A stretch of 64,000 nt of DNA from Actinomycetes bacterium (lineage in GTDB: Bacteria; Actinomycetota; Acidimicrobiia; Acidimicrobiales; RAAP-2), in contig JAJZDI010000003.1 of NCBI GenBank assembly GCA_021806045.1, positions 124,001 through 188,000 of the forward strand, written 5' to 3'. Position numbers and translations under genes: made by a program. Shown here piece by piece: positions 1 through 9,221 of this stretch (positions are counted from its first letter, which is position 1; each line of letters opens with the position of its first letter). Under the pieces are notes generated by a model that had not been told where the DNA came from, did no database searches, and saw nothing but the letters and a program-made list of their open reading frames with translations.

Positions 1-1
1 G

Positions 2-1222
2 CCGGGTACCCCGGCACCGGCCGCACCGGCAGCGGGTGCACTCCACCCGGCACAACCGGTCGATCCGGACTGGCGGTTCGCCGGCGGGGCCGATCCCCAC
101 ACGCAGCCCCACCAGGCACTGCCGCCGGACGGCAGCGGCTGGGCCGCCCCGCCGGACGCCGGAGGTGGTCACGCCGGTTGGGCGCACGTGCCGGGAACCT
201 GGCACGGCCAGGCGCCGTGGGCAGCGCCCTTCCACCTGGGCGCGCATGCTCCCGATACGCCTCCGGGAGCCGGCACGCCGGTCCCCCGCCACCGGGCCGG
301 GCTGAAGACCACGGCCACACTGCTGGCAGCCGTGCTGGTCGGCGCGGCAGGTGGTGGTGCCGTCGTCGCCGCCACCCACGGCTCGAGCCCGACCACCACG
401 CCAGTCACCCCCGTGAAAGTGGCCGCCACCCCCCCGTCCGCCGGGTCGTCGATGTCGATCTCGTCGATCGTGAAGTCCGTGTCGCCCGCCGTGGTCGAGG
501 TCACCGACACCTTCGCCGGCGGCAGCGACGCCGGCACCGGCATGATCATCACCTCGTCCGGCGAGGTGCTGACCAACAACCACGTCATCGCCTACGGCGG
601 CACGGTGACGGTCGCCCTGAACGGCTCCTCGACCCAGTTGCCGGCCACGGTGGTCGGCACCGACCCCGACAAGGATGTCGCCCTACTCCAGATCACCGGC
701 GCCAGCGGCCTTCCCACGGTCACGTTCGGCAACTCGTCGGACGTGCAGGTCGGCGACCAGGTGGTGGCCATCGGCAACGCCTTGGCCCTGGGGACGAGCT
801 CGTCGGTGACCTCCGGGATCATCTCGGCCACCAACCGCTCCATCACCGCCGGCACCAGCACGGGCAGCGGCACCGAGACCCTCACCGGGCTCCTGCAGAC
901 CGACGCCCCCATCAACCCGGGCAACTCGGGCGGCCCTCTCCTCAACAGTGCCGGCCAGGTCATCGGGATGAACACGGCAGCGGCCGGCTCGACCTCGGGT
1001 TCGAGCGCCCAGAACATCGCCTTCGCCATCCCCTCCAATGAGCTGGTATCGCTGATCGCCGGACTCCGGACCGGCGGCGACGGGAGCCCCAACACCATCG
1101 CCGGCGCGGGTAGCTCCGGTGGCTACGGCTCGGGTGGCTACGGCTCAGGTGGCTACGGCTCGGGTGGCTACGGCTCGGGTGGCTACGGCTCGGGTGGCTA
1201 CGGCTACGGGGGCAGCTTCTGA
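2..1222 (+). CDS. HtrA/DegP-like trypsin-fold serine protease, 5' end cut by window edge
   Basis: Membrane-anchored S1C serine protease, probably acting outside the cytoplasmic membrane in protein quality control. The reading frame is open to the left edge and codes for a Pro-rich segment, as in actinobacterial HtrA/PepD proteins with a cytoplasmic Pro-rich tail, so the true start is probably outside the window; an ATG at 188 is the first internal Met. Counting from that Met, one membrane helix lies at about residues 40-63 and the protease domain at about 85-290. The triad is His132 (TNNHVI), Asp163 (DKDVALL) and Ser247 (GNSGGP). No PDZ domain follows. The chain ends in a GGYGS repeat tail, unusual because HtrA proteins normally end in PDZ. 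The substrate is unknown. A hairpin follows the gene, which is convergent with an SDR. Confidence 0.9.
   Translation, partial: PGTPAPAAPAAGALHPAQPVDPDWRFAGGADPHTQPHQALPPDGSGWAAPPDAGGGHAGWAHVPGTWHGQAPWAAPFHLGAHAPDTPPGAGTPVPRHRAGLKTTATLLAAVLVGAAGGGAVVAATHGSSPTTTPVTPVKVAATPPSAGSSMSISSIVKSVSPAVVEVTDTFAGGSDAGTGMIITSSGEVLTNNHVIAYGGTVTVALNGSSTQLPATVVGTDPDKDVALLQITGASGLPTVTFGNSSDVQVGDQVVAIGNALALGTSSSVTSGIISATNRSITAGTSTGSGTETLTGLLQTDAPINPGNSGGPLLNSAGQVIGMNTAAAGSTSGSSAQNIAFAIPSNELVSLIAGLRTGGDGSPNTIAGAGSSGGYGSGGYGSGGYGSGGYGSGGYGSGGYGYGGSF
1118..1207 (+). repeat. 15-bp in-frame tandem repeat (GGYGS)
   Basis: About six copies of a 15-bp unit (ggtggctacggctcg) code for GGYGS five times and then GGYGY at the end of the protease gene. 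The unit is a multiple of three, so copy-number changes keep the frame. Confidence 0.9.
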
Positions 1223-1344
1223 CCGGCCCTCCCCGACCATCCGGTGGGCCGGCGCCATGACCGACCTACCGGGCTCCGGCGCCCCAACACGTTCGCCCCA
1301 ACCAGCCGGGAGCGGTTCCCCCGTCCGCTCCCGGCCCCCCCACT

Positions 1345-1376
1345 CGACGAGCCCCGCCTACCGGCGGGGCTCGTCG
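1345..1376. terminator. Hairpin between convergent genes, probable bidirectional terminator
   Basis: A perfect 14-bp GC-rich inverted repeat (1345-1358 with 1363-1376, loop TACC) lies between the protease and the convergent SDR and covers the last codons of the SDR. There is no T-tract, which is common for high-GC actinobacterial terminators, so intrinsic activity is inferred. Confidence 0.6.
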
Positions 1377-2110
1377 GGCACCCGGTGGTGGACGCGCCCG
1401 GGGTCGGTCCTTCCCTCACACAGCTCGATCAGGTAGGCGCCAACCCAGGCCGGCGAGTTGAACGCCCCTCGTGCGCGCAGGTCGATGAACCGGTCGACGG
1501 CCGGGAAGCGCTCGGCCGGCTGGTCGCGGATGAGCGCCTGCATGGCGGTGTCGACGACACCGGGCGAGAGGGTGTGGGCCCGCAGCCCGAACCGGGCGCC
1601 CTCCAGCGCCAGCACCTCGGTCGCCTGGTCCACGGCCGCCTTCGACGCGCAGTACGGTGCCCATCCCTCATAGGGCGTCGTGGCCGCGCCGGAGCTGATG
1701 TTGACGACCACCCCGGCGCCGGGACGGTCACGCACGTGCCGCGCGAACGCCCGGGATCCGAGGAGGACGCCGGTGACGTTCACCGCCACCAACCTCGAGA
1801 CGGCCTCCGGATCGGCGTCGGCCAGAGGTCCCACCGGCTCGAGGAGCCCGGCGTTGTTCACCCACCAGTCGATACGGCCGAACGTGCCCACCACGCCGGT
1901 CACCAGCCGGTCGAGCACACCGGGATCGGTCACGTCGCCGGCCATCGGCACGCAGCGATCCTCGGCACCCGTAGGCACCGGCGGCTCGTTCCGGGCCAGG
2001 AGGCCGAGCCGCATACCCGACCCGGCCAGGGCCTCGGCCAGCCCGGCGCCGAGCCCCCGGCTCGCCCCCGTCACCACGACGACAGGCCCCGGCGTCCCGC
2101 TCGCCGTCAT
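1358..2110 (-). CDS. Short-chain dehydrogenase/reductase
   Basis: Classical SDR of 250 residues, a cytosolic NAD(P)-dependent oxidoreductase. Visible motifs are the nucleotide-binding TGASRGLG near residue 14, NNAG near 90, the catalytic Ser (NISSG) and YCASK (Tyr-x-x-x-Lys) near 152. The substrate cannot be told. It is last in a three-gene operon: its ATG overlaps the aldehyde dehydrogenase stop as ATGA, so it is probably translationally coupled to that enzyme and may work on the same aldehyde or alcohol. FabG-like reductases are the alternative, but context favours a catabolic role. Confidence 0.88.
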   Translation of the reverse strand: MTASGTPGPVVVVTGASRGLGAGLAEALAGSGMRLGLLARNEPPVPTGAEDRCVPMAGDVTDPGVLDRLVTGVVGTFGRIDWWVNNAGLLEPVGPLADADPEAVSRLVAVNVTGVLLGSRAFARHVRDRPGAGVVVNISSGAATTPYEGWAPYCASKAAVDQATEVLALEGARFGLRAHTLSPGVVDTAMQALIRDQPAERFPAVDRFIDLRARGAFNSPAWVGAYLIELCEGRTDPGRVHHRVPDEPRR

Positions 2111-3498
2111 GGCTCGGTCGCCACGAAGACGTTCTTCACCTCGGTGTAGCCGTCGAGTGCCTCGAGGCCGAGCTCGCGCCCGAAGCCCGACTGCTTCATG
2201 CCCCCGAAGCTGGTCTGGACCCGCACCGAGCCGTTCGAGTTGATCGACAGGTTCCCCACCTCGAGGGCCCGGGCCACCCGGAACGCACGCCCGACGTCGC
2301 GTGTCCAGATCGAGCCGGCCAGGCCGTAGGGGGTGTCGTTGGCCAACCGGACGGCGTCCTCCTCGTCCTCGAAGGGCAGCACGGCCACGACTGGTCCGAA
2401 GATCTCGTCACGCACCAGGCGCCACTCCGGTTCAGCCGGAGCGACCACCGTGGGCGGGAACCACCACCCGGGTCCGTCGGGCACCGCCCCCTGGAGGGCG
2501 GGCACGATCGGGCCGCCCCCAGGATCCCCCATACCGGCACCGAGGTACCCGGCGACCACGCCGAGACGCTCGGCGGAGACGAGCGGCCCCATCTGCGTCG
2601 CCGGGTCGGTCGGGTCCCCCACCCGCCAGGCGTCGACGGCCGCGCCCAGCAGGACGAGGAAGTCGTCGAGCACCGAGCGCTGGACGAGGATCCTGCTCCG
2701 GGCGCAGCAGTCCTGGCCGGCGTTGGCGAAGACGGCACCGGGGGCGGCTGCGGCGGCCCGGTCGAGGTCGGCATCGGCGAAGACGACGTTGGCCGACTTC
2801 CCCCCGAGCTCGAGGGACACCCGCTGGATGGTCGCCGATGCCCCCGCCATGACCTGGCGTCCCACCCGGGTCGAGCCGGTGAAGGAGACCTTCGCCACGC
2901 CCGGATGCCCGACCAGCCGGGCGCCCGCCACCGGCCCCGTGCCCGGCACCACCTCGAGGACGCCCGGCGGGATCCCTGCCTCGAGGGCGAGCTCGGCCAG
3001 CCGCAGCGCGGTGAGCGGCGTCAGCTCAGCCGGCTTGACCACCACCGTGTTGCCGGCGGCCAGCGCCGGGCCCACCTTCCACGAGGTGATGGCCAGGGGG
3101 AAGTTCCACGGGACGATGGCGCCCACGACGCCGAGCGGCTCCTTGAACGTGCAGTCGATGCCCCCGGCCACCGGTACGGTCGCCCCCCGGAGCTTGTCGA
3201 CCGCACCCGCATAGAAGTGCAGCACCTCAGCCACCATGGCCACGTCGTCACGGCTCTCGGCGATCGGCTTGCCCACGTTGGCCGTCTCCAGGGCGGCCAG
3301 GTGATCCACGTCGGCCTCGACCCGCTCGGCGAACCGGCGCAGGAGCCGGGCCCGGTCGGCCGGCGCCAGCGACCGCCACCCGGAGAAGGCGGCCCCGGCC
3401 CGGACGACGGCGGCGTCCACCTCCCGGGCGCCGGCTGCCGGAAGGGTGGCGAGTACCTCTTCGGTTGCCGGATTGATCACGGTCAACGTGTCGGTCAC
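2107..3498 (-). CDS. NAD(P)-dependent aldehyde dehydrogenase
   Basis: Aldehyde dehydrogenase superfamily enzyme of 463 residues that oxidises an aldehyde to its acid. Visible: the PWNFP motif at about 130, the general-base Glu230 in SLELGGKS, the catalytic Cys264 in GQDCC, and EIFGPV near the C-terminus. The GTG at 3498 was chosen because it overlaps the stop of the upstream amidotransferase as GTGA; the frame is open further upstream. The pairing with a class I glutamine amidotransferase resembles puuD-puuC, so a gamma-glutamyl-aminobutyraldehyde or similar aldehyde is a fair guess; betaine or other aldehydes are possible. Confidence 0.92.
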   Translation of the reverse strand: MTDTLTVINPATEEVLATLPAAGAREVDAAVVRAGAAFSGWRSLAPADRARLLRRFAERVEADVDHLAALETANVGKPIAESRDDVAMVAEVLHFYAGAVDKLRGATVPVAGGIDCTFKEPLGVVGAIVPWNFPLAITSWKVGPALAAGNTVVVKPAELTPLTALRLAELALEAGIPPGVLEVVPGTGPVAGARLVGHPGVAKVSFTGSTRVGRQVMAGASATIQRVSLELGGKSANVVFADADLDRAAAAAPGAVFANAGQDCCARSRILVQRSVLDDFLVLLGAAVDAWRVGDPTDPATQMGPLVSAERLGVVAGYLGAGMGDPGGGPIVPALQGAVPDGPGWWFPPTVVAPAEPEWRLVRDEIFGPVVAVLPFEDEEDAVRLANDTPYGLAGSIWTRDVGRAFRVARALEVGNLSINSNGSVRVQTSFGGMKQSGFGRELGLEALDGYTEVKNVFVATEP

Positions 3499-4238
3499 GG
3501 GGATTGCACCTCCACCGACGCCGCTGCCACCACGGCCTCGAAGAGCGCGGCGCCATCCCGCTCCTCGGGGTGCCATTGCACGCCCACCACGAACCCGCCA
3601 CCGCTTCGCTCGACCGCCTCGACCAACCCGTCGTCGGCCCAGGCCGTCGCCACCAGGCCGTCCCCCAGGCGGCCCACTGCCTGGTGGTGCGAGCAGGGGA
3701 CGGAGGCCTGGGGGCCGAGCAGGCGGTGGACGGTCGACCCGACGGCCGTCTGCACCCCGACGGCGCCTAACGTCCCCGGCGCCCGCCGGTGCACGTCGGT
3801 CCCGACGACGTCGGGCACATGGCCCACCAGGTCTCCCCCCAGCGCCACGTTGAGGACCTGCATCCCTCGGCAGATGGCCAGCACCGGGAGGCCGGCATCG
3901 AGGGCGGCGGTCGCCAGTGCAAGCTCAGCGGCGTCACGCCCGGGCAGCACCCCACCCAGGTGATCGTCGGCCACGCCGCCGTATCGGGCCGGATCGACGT
4001 CCCCCCCGCCGGTCAGCACGAGCGCGGCAGCTGCGCCGACTACCCCCGCCGCCCATCCGGGCATGTCGACGCCGTCCCCAGAGGTGCCCTCCGGCGGAGC
4101 GACCACCAGCGGGAGCCCACCCGCCGCGTGCACGGCATCGACGTAGGTGGTGGCCAGCACCACCGCCTCGCGGTCCCACGCGCCCCACGTCGCCCGCAGG
4201 CGAGGCGCAGTCAGGGCAACGACGGGGCGACCCGGCAC
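3495..4238 (-). CDS. Class I glutamine amidotransferase, PuuD-like gamma-glutamyl hydrolase (peptidase C26)
   Basis: A 247-residue protein of the gamma-glutamyl-GABA hydrolase type, expected to cleave gamma-glutamyl amides. The triad is visible: nucleophile Cys123 in AICRGMQ, and His223 and Glu225 in QWHPEE. LTGGGDVDPARYG near residue 75 is typical of the PuuD group. The GTG at 4238 fits the family length; the open frame upstream codes for unlikely sequence. It is first in an operon with aldehyde dehydrogenase and SDR (4-bp overlaps), divergent from another SDR across about 165 bp. With the glutamine synthetase at 9.2 kb it suggests a gamma-glutamylated amine pathway. Confidence 0.88.
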   Translation of the reverse strand: MPGRPVVALTAPRLRATWGAWDREAVVLATTYVDAVHAAGGLPLVVAPPEGTSGDGVDMPGWAAGVVGAAAALVLTGGGDVDPARYGGVADDHLGGVLPGRDAAELALATAALDAGLPVLAICRGMQVLNVALGGDLVGHVPDVVGTDVHRRAPGTLGAVGVQTAVGSTVHRLLGPQASVPCSHHQAVGRLGDGLVATAWADDGLVEAVERSGGGFVVGVQWHPEERDGAALFEAVVAAASVEVQSP

Positions 4239-4402
4239 CGGGTCAGTATCGCACCGGCCACGATGGGTACAGCCAGCCCGGCGCAGCCAGCCCGGTACAG
4301 CCAGCTGGCAACCTGCAGCCGGGCTCGCCCAACCGGTAGGGTCGGCGGCCGTCGACACGGCGCCGGGCCCACCCGGCACCTGACCGGGGAACGGAGGGCA
4401 CC

Positions 4403-5179
4403 ATGGGCCGGCTCGATGGCAAGGTGGCGATCGTCACCGGGGGTGGCAGCGGGATCGGGCGGGTCTCGTCGGAGCTGTTCGCGGCCGAAGGCGCCCGGGT
4501 GGTGGTGGCCGATGTGTCCGGTGCCGCCGCCGGCGAGGCCGCCGCGGCCATCGCCGCGGCCGGCGGCGACGCTCGTGCCGTCGAGGTCGACGTGGCCGAC
4601 GAGGCCGGCGCCGCCCACATGGTCCGGTCGGCGATCGACGCCTACGGTCGACTCGACGTCCTCTTCGCCAACGCCGGCATCTTCCCGGCCGACGACGGCG
4701 GTGTGCTCGACACGCCCCCTGACACGTGGCAGCGGGTGATGGACGTCAACCTGAAGGGCGTGTGGTTGAGCTGCCGGGCGGCCATACCCGCCATGCTCGA
4801 CTCGGGGGGCGGCTCGATCGTGAACGTCGCGTCCTTCGTCGCCATCGTGGGGGCGGCCACCGCACAGGTCGCCTACACCGCCTCGAAGGGCGGCGTCCTG
4901 GCCTTCACCCGCGAGCTGGCCGTCGAGTACGCCCGCAAGAACATCCGGGCCAACTCCCTGTGCCCCGGGCCTATCGAGACGCCCCTGCTGGCCGAGCTGC
5001 TGGCCGACCCCGCCCGCCGGGAGCGGCGGCTCGTCCACATCCCCATCGGTCGCTTCGGCCGGCCCGAGGAGATCGCCCGTGCCGCGCTCTTCCTCGCCTC
5101 CGACGAGGCGTCGTTCGTCACCGGCTCGTCCTTGGTGGTCGACGGCGGCATCACCGCCGCGTACGTCACTCCGGAGTAG
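4403..5179 (+). CDS. Short-chain dehydrogenase/reductase (FabG-like)
   Basis: A 258-residue classical SDR. Motifs: TGGGSGIG at about 13-20, ANAG near 92, the catalytic Ser in VNVASF near 142, YTASK near 155, and the C-terminal GSSLVVDGG typical of FabG-like members. A purine-rich ribosome site (GGAACGGAGG) precedes the ATG. It is transcribed away from the PuuD-like operon from a shared intergenic region, suggesting joint control. The substrate is unknown. Its 3' end overlaps the convergent MFS gene by 14 bp. Confidence 0.9.
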   Translation: MGRLDGKVAIVTGGGSGIGRVSSELFAAEGARVVVADVSGAAAGEAAAAIAAAGGDARAVEVDVADEAGAAHMVRSAIDAYGRLDVLFANAGIFPADDGGVLDTPPDTWQRVMDVNLKGVWLSCRAAIPAMLDSGGGSIVNVASFVAIVGAATAQVAYTASKGGVLAFTRELAVEYARKNIRANSLCPGPIETPLLAELLADPARRERRLVHIPIGRFGRPEEIARAALFLASDEASFVTGSSLVVDGGITAAYVTPE

Positions 5180-7001
5180 CCCCCCCGGCCGTCGGAGCGT
5201 CGCTGCCAGCACGGGGTGCGCCCCCGCCGGCAGCAGACCCGCCGGCAGCAGACCCGCCGGCAGCAGACCCGTCGGCAGCAGACTCGTCGGCAGCAGACCA
5301 GCCGGCAGCAGACCCGCCGGCAGCAGACCCGCCGGTGCCGGCATCAGGGGCACCTGCGTCACGGGCACCTGCCCGGCCGGCAAGTTCAGAGCCGTCCCTG
5401 GCGGGCAGTAGGACCAGCACCAGCAGGGCGCCGGCTGCGGCAGCCACTGCGCCCACCACCATGGCCAGGTCCATCCCGGCCAGGAACGCCTTCCTCGCTG
5501 CGTCGGCAAGGGCGGCACCGAGTGCACCGCCCACGTGCTCAGCGACCGCCAGCGCACCGCCGAGCGAGCCGAGGATGAGGTGCTGCACGTTCGCTGGGAT
5601 CCCATGCCCGGCGATCGTCGTGCCGAGGTCGCCGTGGAACCGCATGTTGAGGAGGCTGCCGAGGACGGCCACGCCCAGCGCCCCACCGACCTGGAGGGCG
5701 GAGCCGTTGGTGGCCGAACCGACACCCGCCTGGTCGGCCGGGAGCGATCCCATGATCGACTCGGTCGACGGAGCGAACGACAGCCCGGTCCCGAGGCCGA
5801 GCAGGAGCAGGGCCACCAACGCGTCCCCGTAGGTCCCGGCCGTGGTCGTACGCGACAGGAGCACCATGCCCGCCGCGATGAGCCCGAGCCCGACGAAGAC
5901 GACGATCTTCGTCCCCACCATCCGCACGAGCACGGTCGAGAGCGGTGCCACCACCAGGATCAGCGCCGCCACCGGCATGACCCTGACGCCCGTCTCGAGT
6001 GGCGAGTAGCCCAGCGAGAACTGGAGGTACTGGGTCAGGAGGAACAGGGTGCCCATGAGGGCGAAGATCACCAGTGCCATGGCCGACATGGCCACCGAGA
6101 ACCTGCGGCTGGAGAAGAACTCGAGGGGGAGCATGGGATGGTCGATCCGCCGCTCCCACCAGACGAACCCGGCCATCACCAGGCAACCGACGACGAGCGT
6201 CCCCCATACCAGCGGTGATCCCCATCCGCGTTGGGGTGCCTCGATGATCCCTCCCACCACGAGCGCCAGCCCCACGATCGAGCAGACGGCGCCGACCGGG
6301 TCGATGCGCTTGGGCGTCGGGCTCTTGGAATTGGGAACCAGCCACCAGGCGGCCAACGCCCCGGCCGCGGCGATCGGCACGTTCACGAGGAAGACCGATC
6401 CCCACCAGAAGTGGGCGAGCAGCCACCCCCCCACGATGGGACCGATCCCGATCCCGATCCCGGTGGTGCCCGACCAGATCCCGATGGCCCGGGCCCGGTC
6501 GTGAGGCTCGGTGAAGATGTTCGTGATGATCGACAGGGTGGTCGGCATGATGGCGGCGCCGCCGATGCCCATGAACCCGCGAGCGACCACGAGCAGCGTC
6601 GGCGTCCCCGAGAACGCGGATGCGGCCGAGCCCGCGGCGAACAGCACCAGGCCGGCCATGAACACGACCTTCCGACCGATCCGGTCGCCCAGGCTCCCGA
6701 AGGCGAGCAACAGGCCGGCGAAGACCACCGCGTAGGAGTCGACGATCCACTGGAGCTGCGAGTCCGACGCGTGGAGGTCACGCACCAGGGTGGGCAGGGC
6801 GACGTTGAGGATGGTGTTGTCGAGGCTGACGACGAGCAGGCTGACGCACAGGACGATGAGGGCGACCCACCGCCGGGCGTCGGAATGACGGGCATCCGCC
6901 CGCACCCGGTGACGTGGTGAGCCCGTCGTTGCCGATCCCCGGCTCGCCGGTCGGTCGGTGCCATCCCCGGTCGGCAGATCGCCCCCGTCCGGTGCCGCCA
7001 T
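5166..7001 (-). CDS. MFS transporter, DHA2 (EmrB/QacA) drug-efflux family
   Basis: A proton-driven exporter of the 14-helix DHA2 group in the cytoplasmic membrane. After about 45 hydrophilic residues, helix 1 carries the family pattern SLDNTILNVALP. The motif GDRIGRK follows helix 2, and GIWSGTTGIGIGIGPIVGGW corresponds to motif C of antiporters. The ATG at 7001 follows a good ribosome site (GGGAGG, 7-nt spacing); two in-frame ATGs lie just upstream. The hydrophilic C-terminal tail contains a run of SAAG/SAAD repeats. Substrate unknown. No adjacent regulator. Confidence 0.9.
   Translation of the reverse strand: MAAPDGGDLPTGDGTDRPASRGSATTGSPRHRVRADARHSDARRWVALIVLCVSLLVVSLDNTILNVALPTLVRDLHASDSQLQWIVDSYAVVFAGLLLAFGSLGDRIGRKVVFMAGLVLFAAGSAASAFSGTPTLLVVARGFMGIGGAAIMPTTLSIITNIFTEPHDRARAIGIWSGTTGIGIGIGPIVGGWLLAHFWWGSVFLVNVPIAAAGALAAWWLVPNSKSPTPKRIDPVGAVCSIVGLALVVGGIIEAPQRGWGSPLVWGTLVVGCLVMAGFVWWERRIDHPMLPLEFFSSRRFSVAMSAMALVIFALMGTLFLLTQYLQFSLGYSPLETGVRVMPVAALILVVAPLSTVLVRMVGTKIVVFVGLGLIAAGMVLLSRTTTAGTYGDALVALLLLGLGTGLSFAPSTESIMGSLPADQAGVGSATNGSALQVGGALGVAVLGSLLNMRFHGDLGTTIAGHGIPANVQHLILGSLGGALAVAEHVGGALGAALADAARKAFLAGMDLAMVVGAVAAAAGALLVLVLLPARDGSELAGRAGARDAGAPDAGTGGSAAGGSAAGWSAADESAADGSAAGGSAAGGSAAGGGAPRAGSDAPTAGGATPE
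5223..5337 (-). repeat. 15-bp in-frame tandem repeat in exporter tail
   Basis: About eight degenerate copies of a 15-bp unit (gccggcagcagaccc on the + strand) code for GSAAG/ESAAD-type pentads in the C-terminal tail of the MFS protein. Confidence 0.85.
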
Positions 7002-7256
7002 CCCATCACCTCCCGGCATCACTGCCTGCGGTCCGACCGGCCTGTGTGGCCGGACGCGGATCCCTACCGGCTACCAGGGCGAACCTTAGGGTCGCCACCC
7101 GCGCCGGGGCGAACCCGGGGGGAGCCGGTACTTGCATGGCGGCACACATGGCCGCCCCGGTGGCGAATGCGTGCGAGCCGCCGCGCACGGGTCGCGGTGC
7201 GCGATCGCCTTCCGAGGCGGGCGCACCGGCGGGAGCACGGGTTCGGTGCGGGCGCC

Positions 7257-8870
7257 TCAGGTTCGGGACGGCAACGGACGCATGGCACGCGGCCGGCGTG
7301 TGCGCACGGCCAGCGCGAGCAGGCCGGTGCCACCGATGGCGATCGCCAGGAGCAGGCCACCGGCCGCCCCCGTCGGCAGCTCGGTGCCGGAGATGGCGGC
7401 AACGTCGGCGACCACGCCGTCACCCGCAGCGACACAGTCCGGGGTGGTCGTTGCCTGGACCGATGTGCCACCCGGACCGCCGACGCCCGGACCGCCCGGA
7501 CCGTGCGGACCGTGCGGACCGTGCGGACCGTGCGGACCGTGCGGACCGTGCGGACCGCCCGGAGATCCCTTCGCCCCTCTGGCGTCGCACCAGAGCGCGT
7601 CCAGGCCCCCCGCCGGACCGGTACCCGGGCCGACGACCGGCACCTGCACCCACCCGGACGGGGTCTGCTCGGCAGCCAGTCCGCTGGTGGAACCGGCGGA
7701 ACCTGCGGAGCCGACCGCTTGGCACGCTTCACCCCTCGGGCAGGACAACGCAAAGGGGCCGAACGGTCCCGACGCCGATGAGGACGGGAACGGCGGACCG
7801 CCGGCACCAGTGCCTGGGGGACGGTGACCCGACGGCCCACCGTGCACGCCCGGGTCGACTGAGAGGAACGACACCTGCGCGACCGCCCCACCGGGGAAGG
7901 CGCCCGTCCCGGTGACGGCGACCACACACCGGCTCACCGTGCTGCATGCCGTGCCGGTGAGCGTCCAGGACGTGTTGCGAGGCACCGACACGATCTCCTG
8001 TGTGGTGGACCACTCCGGCCCCACGAGCTGTGCGAACGACAGCGACTCCGCTCCCACCCCGTAGGGCAGGGCCCCGACGCCCACGTCGCACCGATCCGGG
8101 CCCACGCAGTCGACCGAGCCCGCACCGGCCAGGCCCGGCGGCGCGGCCATCGGATGCCACGAGCCAGGTACACCGGAGCGGGCGACCGATCCATCGGGCG
8201 TGCGAGCGATGACCAGGCACCAGGTGGGCGACGGGCAGGAGACAGCCGGTCCGGCGCTGTCCGACATGGATGTCGCCATCCCCGGGACCAACTCCGGCGG
8301 TCCGACAGCATCGCTCGACACCAGGATGGTGAAGACGGACGTACCGCCCTCAGGAGCAGTCGCCCACCCGGCCACCACGCAGTTCCCCCGGGGGACGCAG
8401 CTGACCGAGGTCAGCCGTCCACCTGTCGCACCTGCCGGGAGCAGGCCCGTCGTGACGAGCTCCAGCCTGCCCCCGTCATCGATCACGACCACCGGTGCAG
8501 GCGGGTCACCCGGGAGGCTGCCCGCAGCGACGCACCACCCGGATGTGGCACACGAGATCGACGTCAGATCGGGGAGGCGACCGTCCACCCGGGGCACCGC
8601 CACCTCGTTCCACTGCCCGGCCACGGGAGCGCCGGCTGCCGCCGCCGGTGCAGCCAGCGCCAGTTGTACGGTCACCCACCCGACGAGGACCAGGATCGAC
8701 GCGACTGCGCGGACGGCACGGCCTTGCCGTCGGTCCGCCTCAGGCCGCGCACCGCCGACCGCCCGCTCCGCGCCCCCATCCGAGCTCACCAGCGCATCCC
8801 CTCCGAGACCGACCACTACTCCGCCACCCATCCCCACATCACACATCTCCCCGTCACCCACCGCCGCCAC
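7257..8870 (-). CDS. Secreted, C-terminally anchored protein with repeated Cys-pair motifs and a GPH tract
   Basis: No enzyme family recognised. A hydrophobic segment (about 53-78, ending APAAAAGAP) looks like a signal peptide behind a long N-terminus, so the real start may be an internal Val or Met. The body repeats a short pattern of two Cys about seven residues apart followed by a V-A-x-G strand: ISCATSGWCVAAG, VSCVPRGNCVVAG, VSCPSPTWCLV, VDCVGPDRCDVG, TACSTVSRCVV, LSCPRGEACQAVG. This suggests a beta-propeller-like surface protein with disulfide-stapled blades. A collagen-like GPH run and a C-terminal helix followed by RTRRPRAMR suggest a membrane anchor. Function unknown. Confidence 0.65.
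   Translation of the reverse strand: MAAVGDGEMCDVGMGGGVVVGLGGDALVSSDGGAERAVGGARPEADRRQGRAVRAVASILVLVGWVTVQLALAAPAAAAGAPVAGQWNEVAVPRVDGRLPDLTSISCATSGWCVAAGSLPGDPPAPVVVIDDGGRLELVTTGLLPAGATGGRLTSVSCVPRGNCVVAGWATAPEGGTSVFTILVSSDAVGPPELVPGMATSMSDSAGPAVSCPSPTWCLVIARTPDGSVARSGVPGSWHPMAAPPGLAGAGSVDCVGPDRCDVGVGALPYGVGAESLSFAQLVGPEWSTTQEIVSVPRNTSWTLTGTACSTVSRCVVAVTGTGAFPGGAVAQVSFLSVDPGVHGGPSGHRPPGTGAGGPPFPSSSASGPFGPFALSCPRGEACQAVGSAGSAGSTSGLAAEQTPSGWVQVPVVGPGTGPAGGLDALWCDARGAKGSPGGPHGPHGPHGPHGPHGPHGPGGPGVGGPGGTSVQATTTPDCVAAGDGVVADVAAISGTELPTGAAGGLLLAIAIGGTGLLALAVRTRRPRAMRPLPSRT
7498..7551 (-). repeat. 9-bp in-frame tandem repeat (Gly-Pro-His)
   Basis: Six perfect copies of ggaccgtgc (+ strand) code for alternating Gly-Pro-His in the surface protein, flanked by diverged copies. 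Confidence 0.9.
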
Positions 8871-9221
8871 TACCCACCGCCGCCACTACCCACCGCCACC
8901 TGCCACCGACCGCCACCTGCCGCTAACCGCAGCCGCCCGGCGGCCGGCCACCGAACTGACGATGGCAGCGGCTCCCACGACGTCCATACCTGCTCGCGCA
9001 CCGGACCGGACCGAGGCCAGCGGACTCGCTGCTCCGTGGGCAGGTCGATCCTCACCGCCGCAGCCCGCCCGGACAAGGTCTCATGGCGGAGCTTTCTCCT
9101 CACAACTGCGGATCGTGCCGTAGCAGCCACGGAACGACCTCGTTCCCGCCACGCAGCGGGGTTGGTCCCGGACGATCCGCCACCACTGGACGTGGCCGCC
9201 TCCAGCGGCGACCATGCGGGG
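8871..9221. other. Divergent intergenic region
   Basis: About 350 bp between the secreted protein and the glutamine synthetase. It begins with a 16-bp CCACCGCCGCCACTAC-type direct repeat around 8859-8890 that runs back into the start of the secreted-protein frame. The rest is open in the glutamine synthetase frame but has no coding character. Promoters for both genes must lie here; no clear -35/-10 boxes were recognised. Confidence 0.5.

Noticed and set aside
1244-2149. Long plus-strand frames opposite the SDR and aldehyde dehydrogenase
   Set aside because: They are Arg/Pro/Gly-rich mirror frames of real genes. The same applies to long antisense frames over ileS (27.2-31.0 kb), NRAMP, mftC, OYE 1 and 2 and others.
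8154-9221. An 812-residue fusion ahead of the glutamine synthetase
   Set aside because: The upstream open frame overlaps the secreted-protein gene on the opposite strand and has no homology; high GC keeps frames open by chance.
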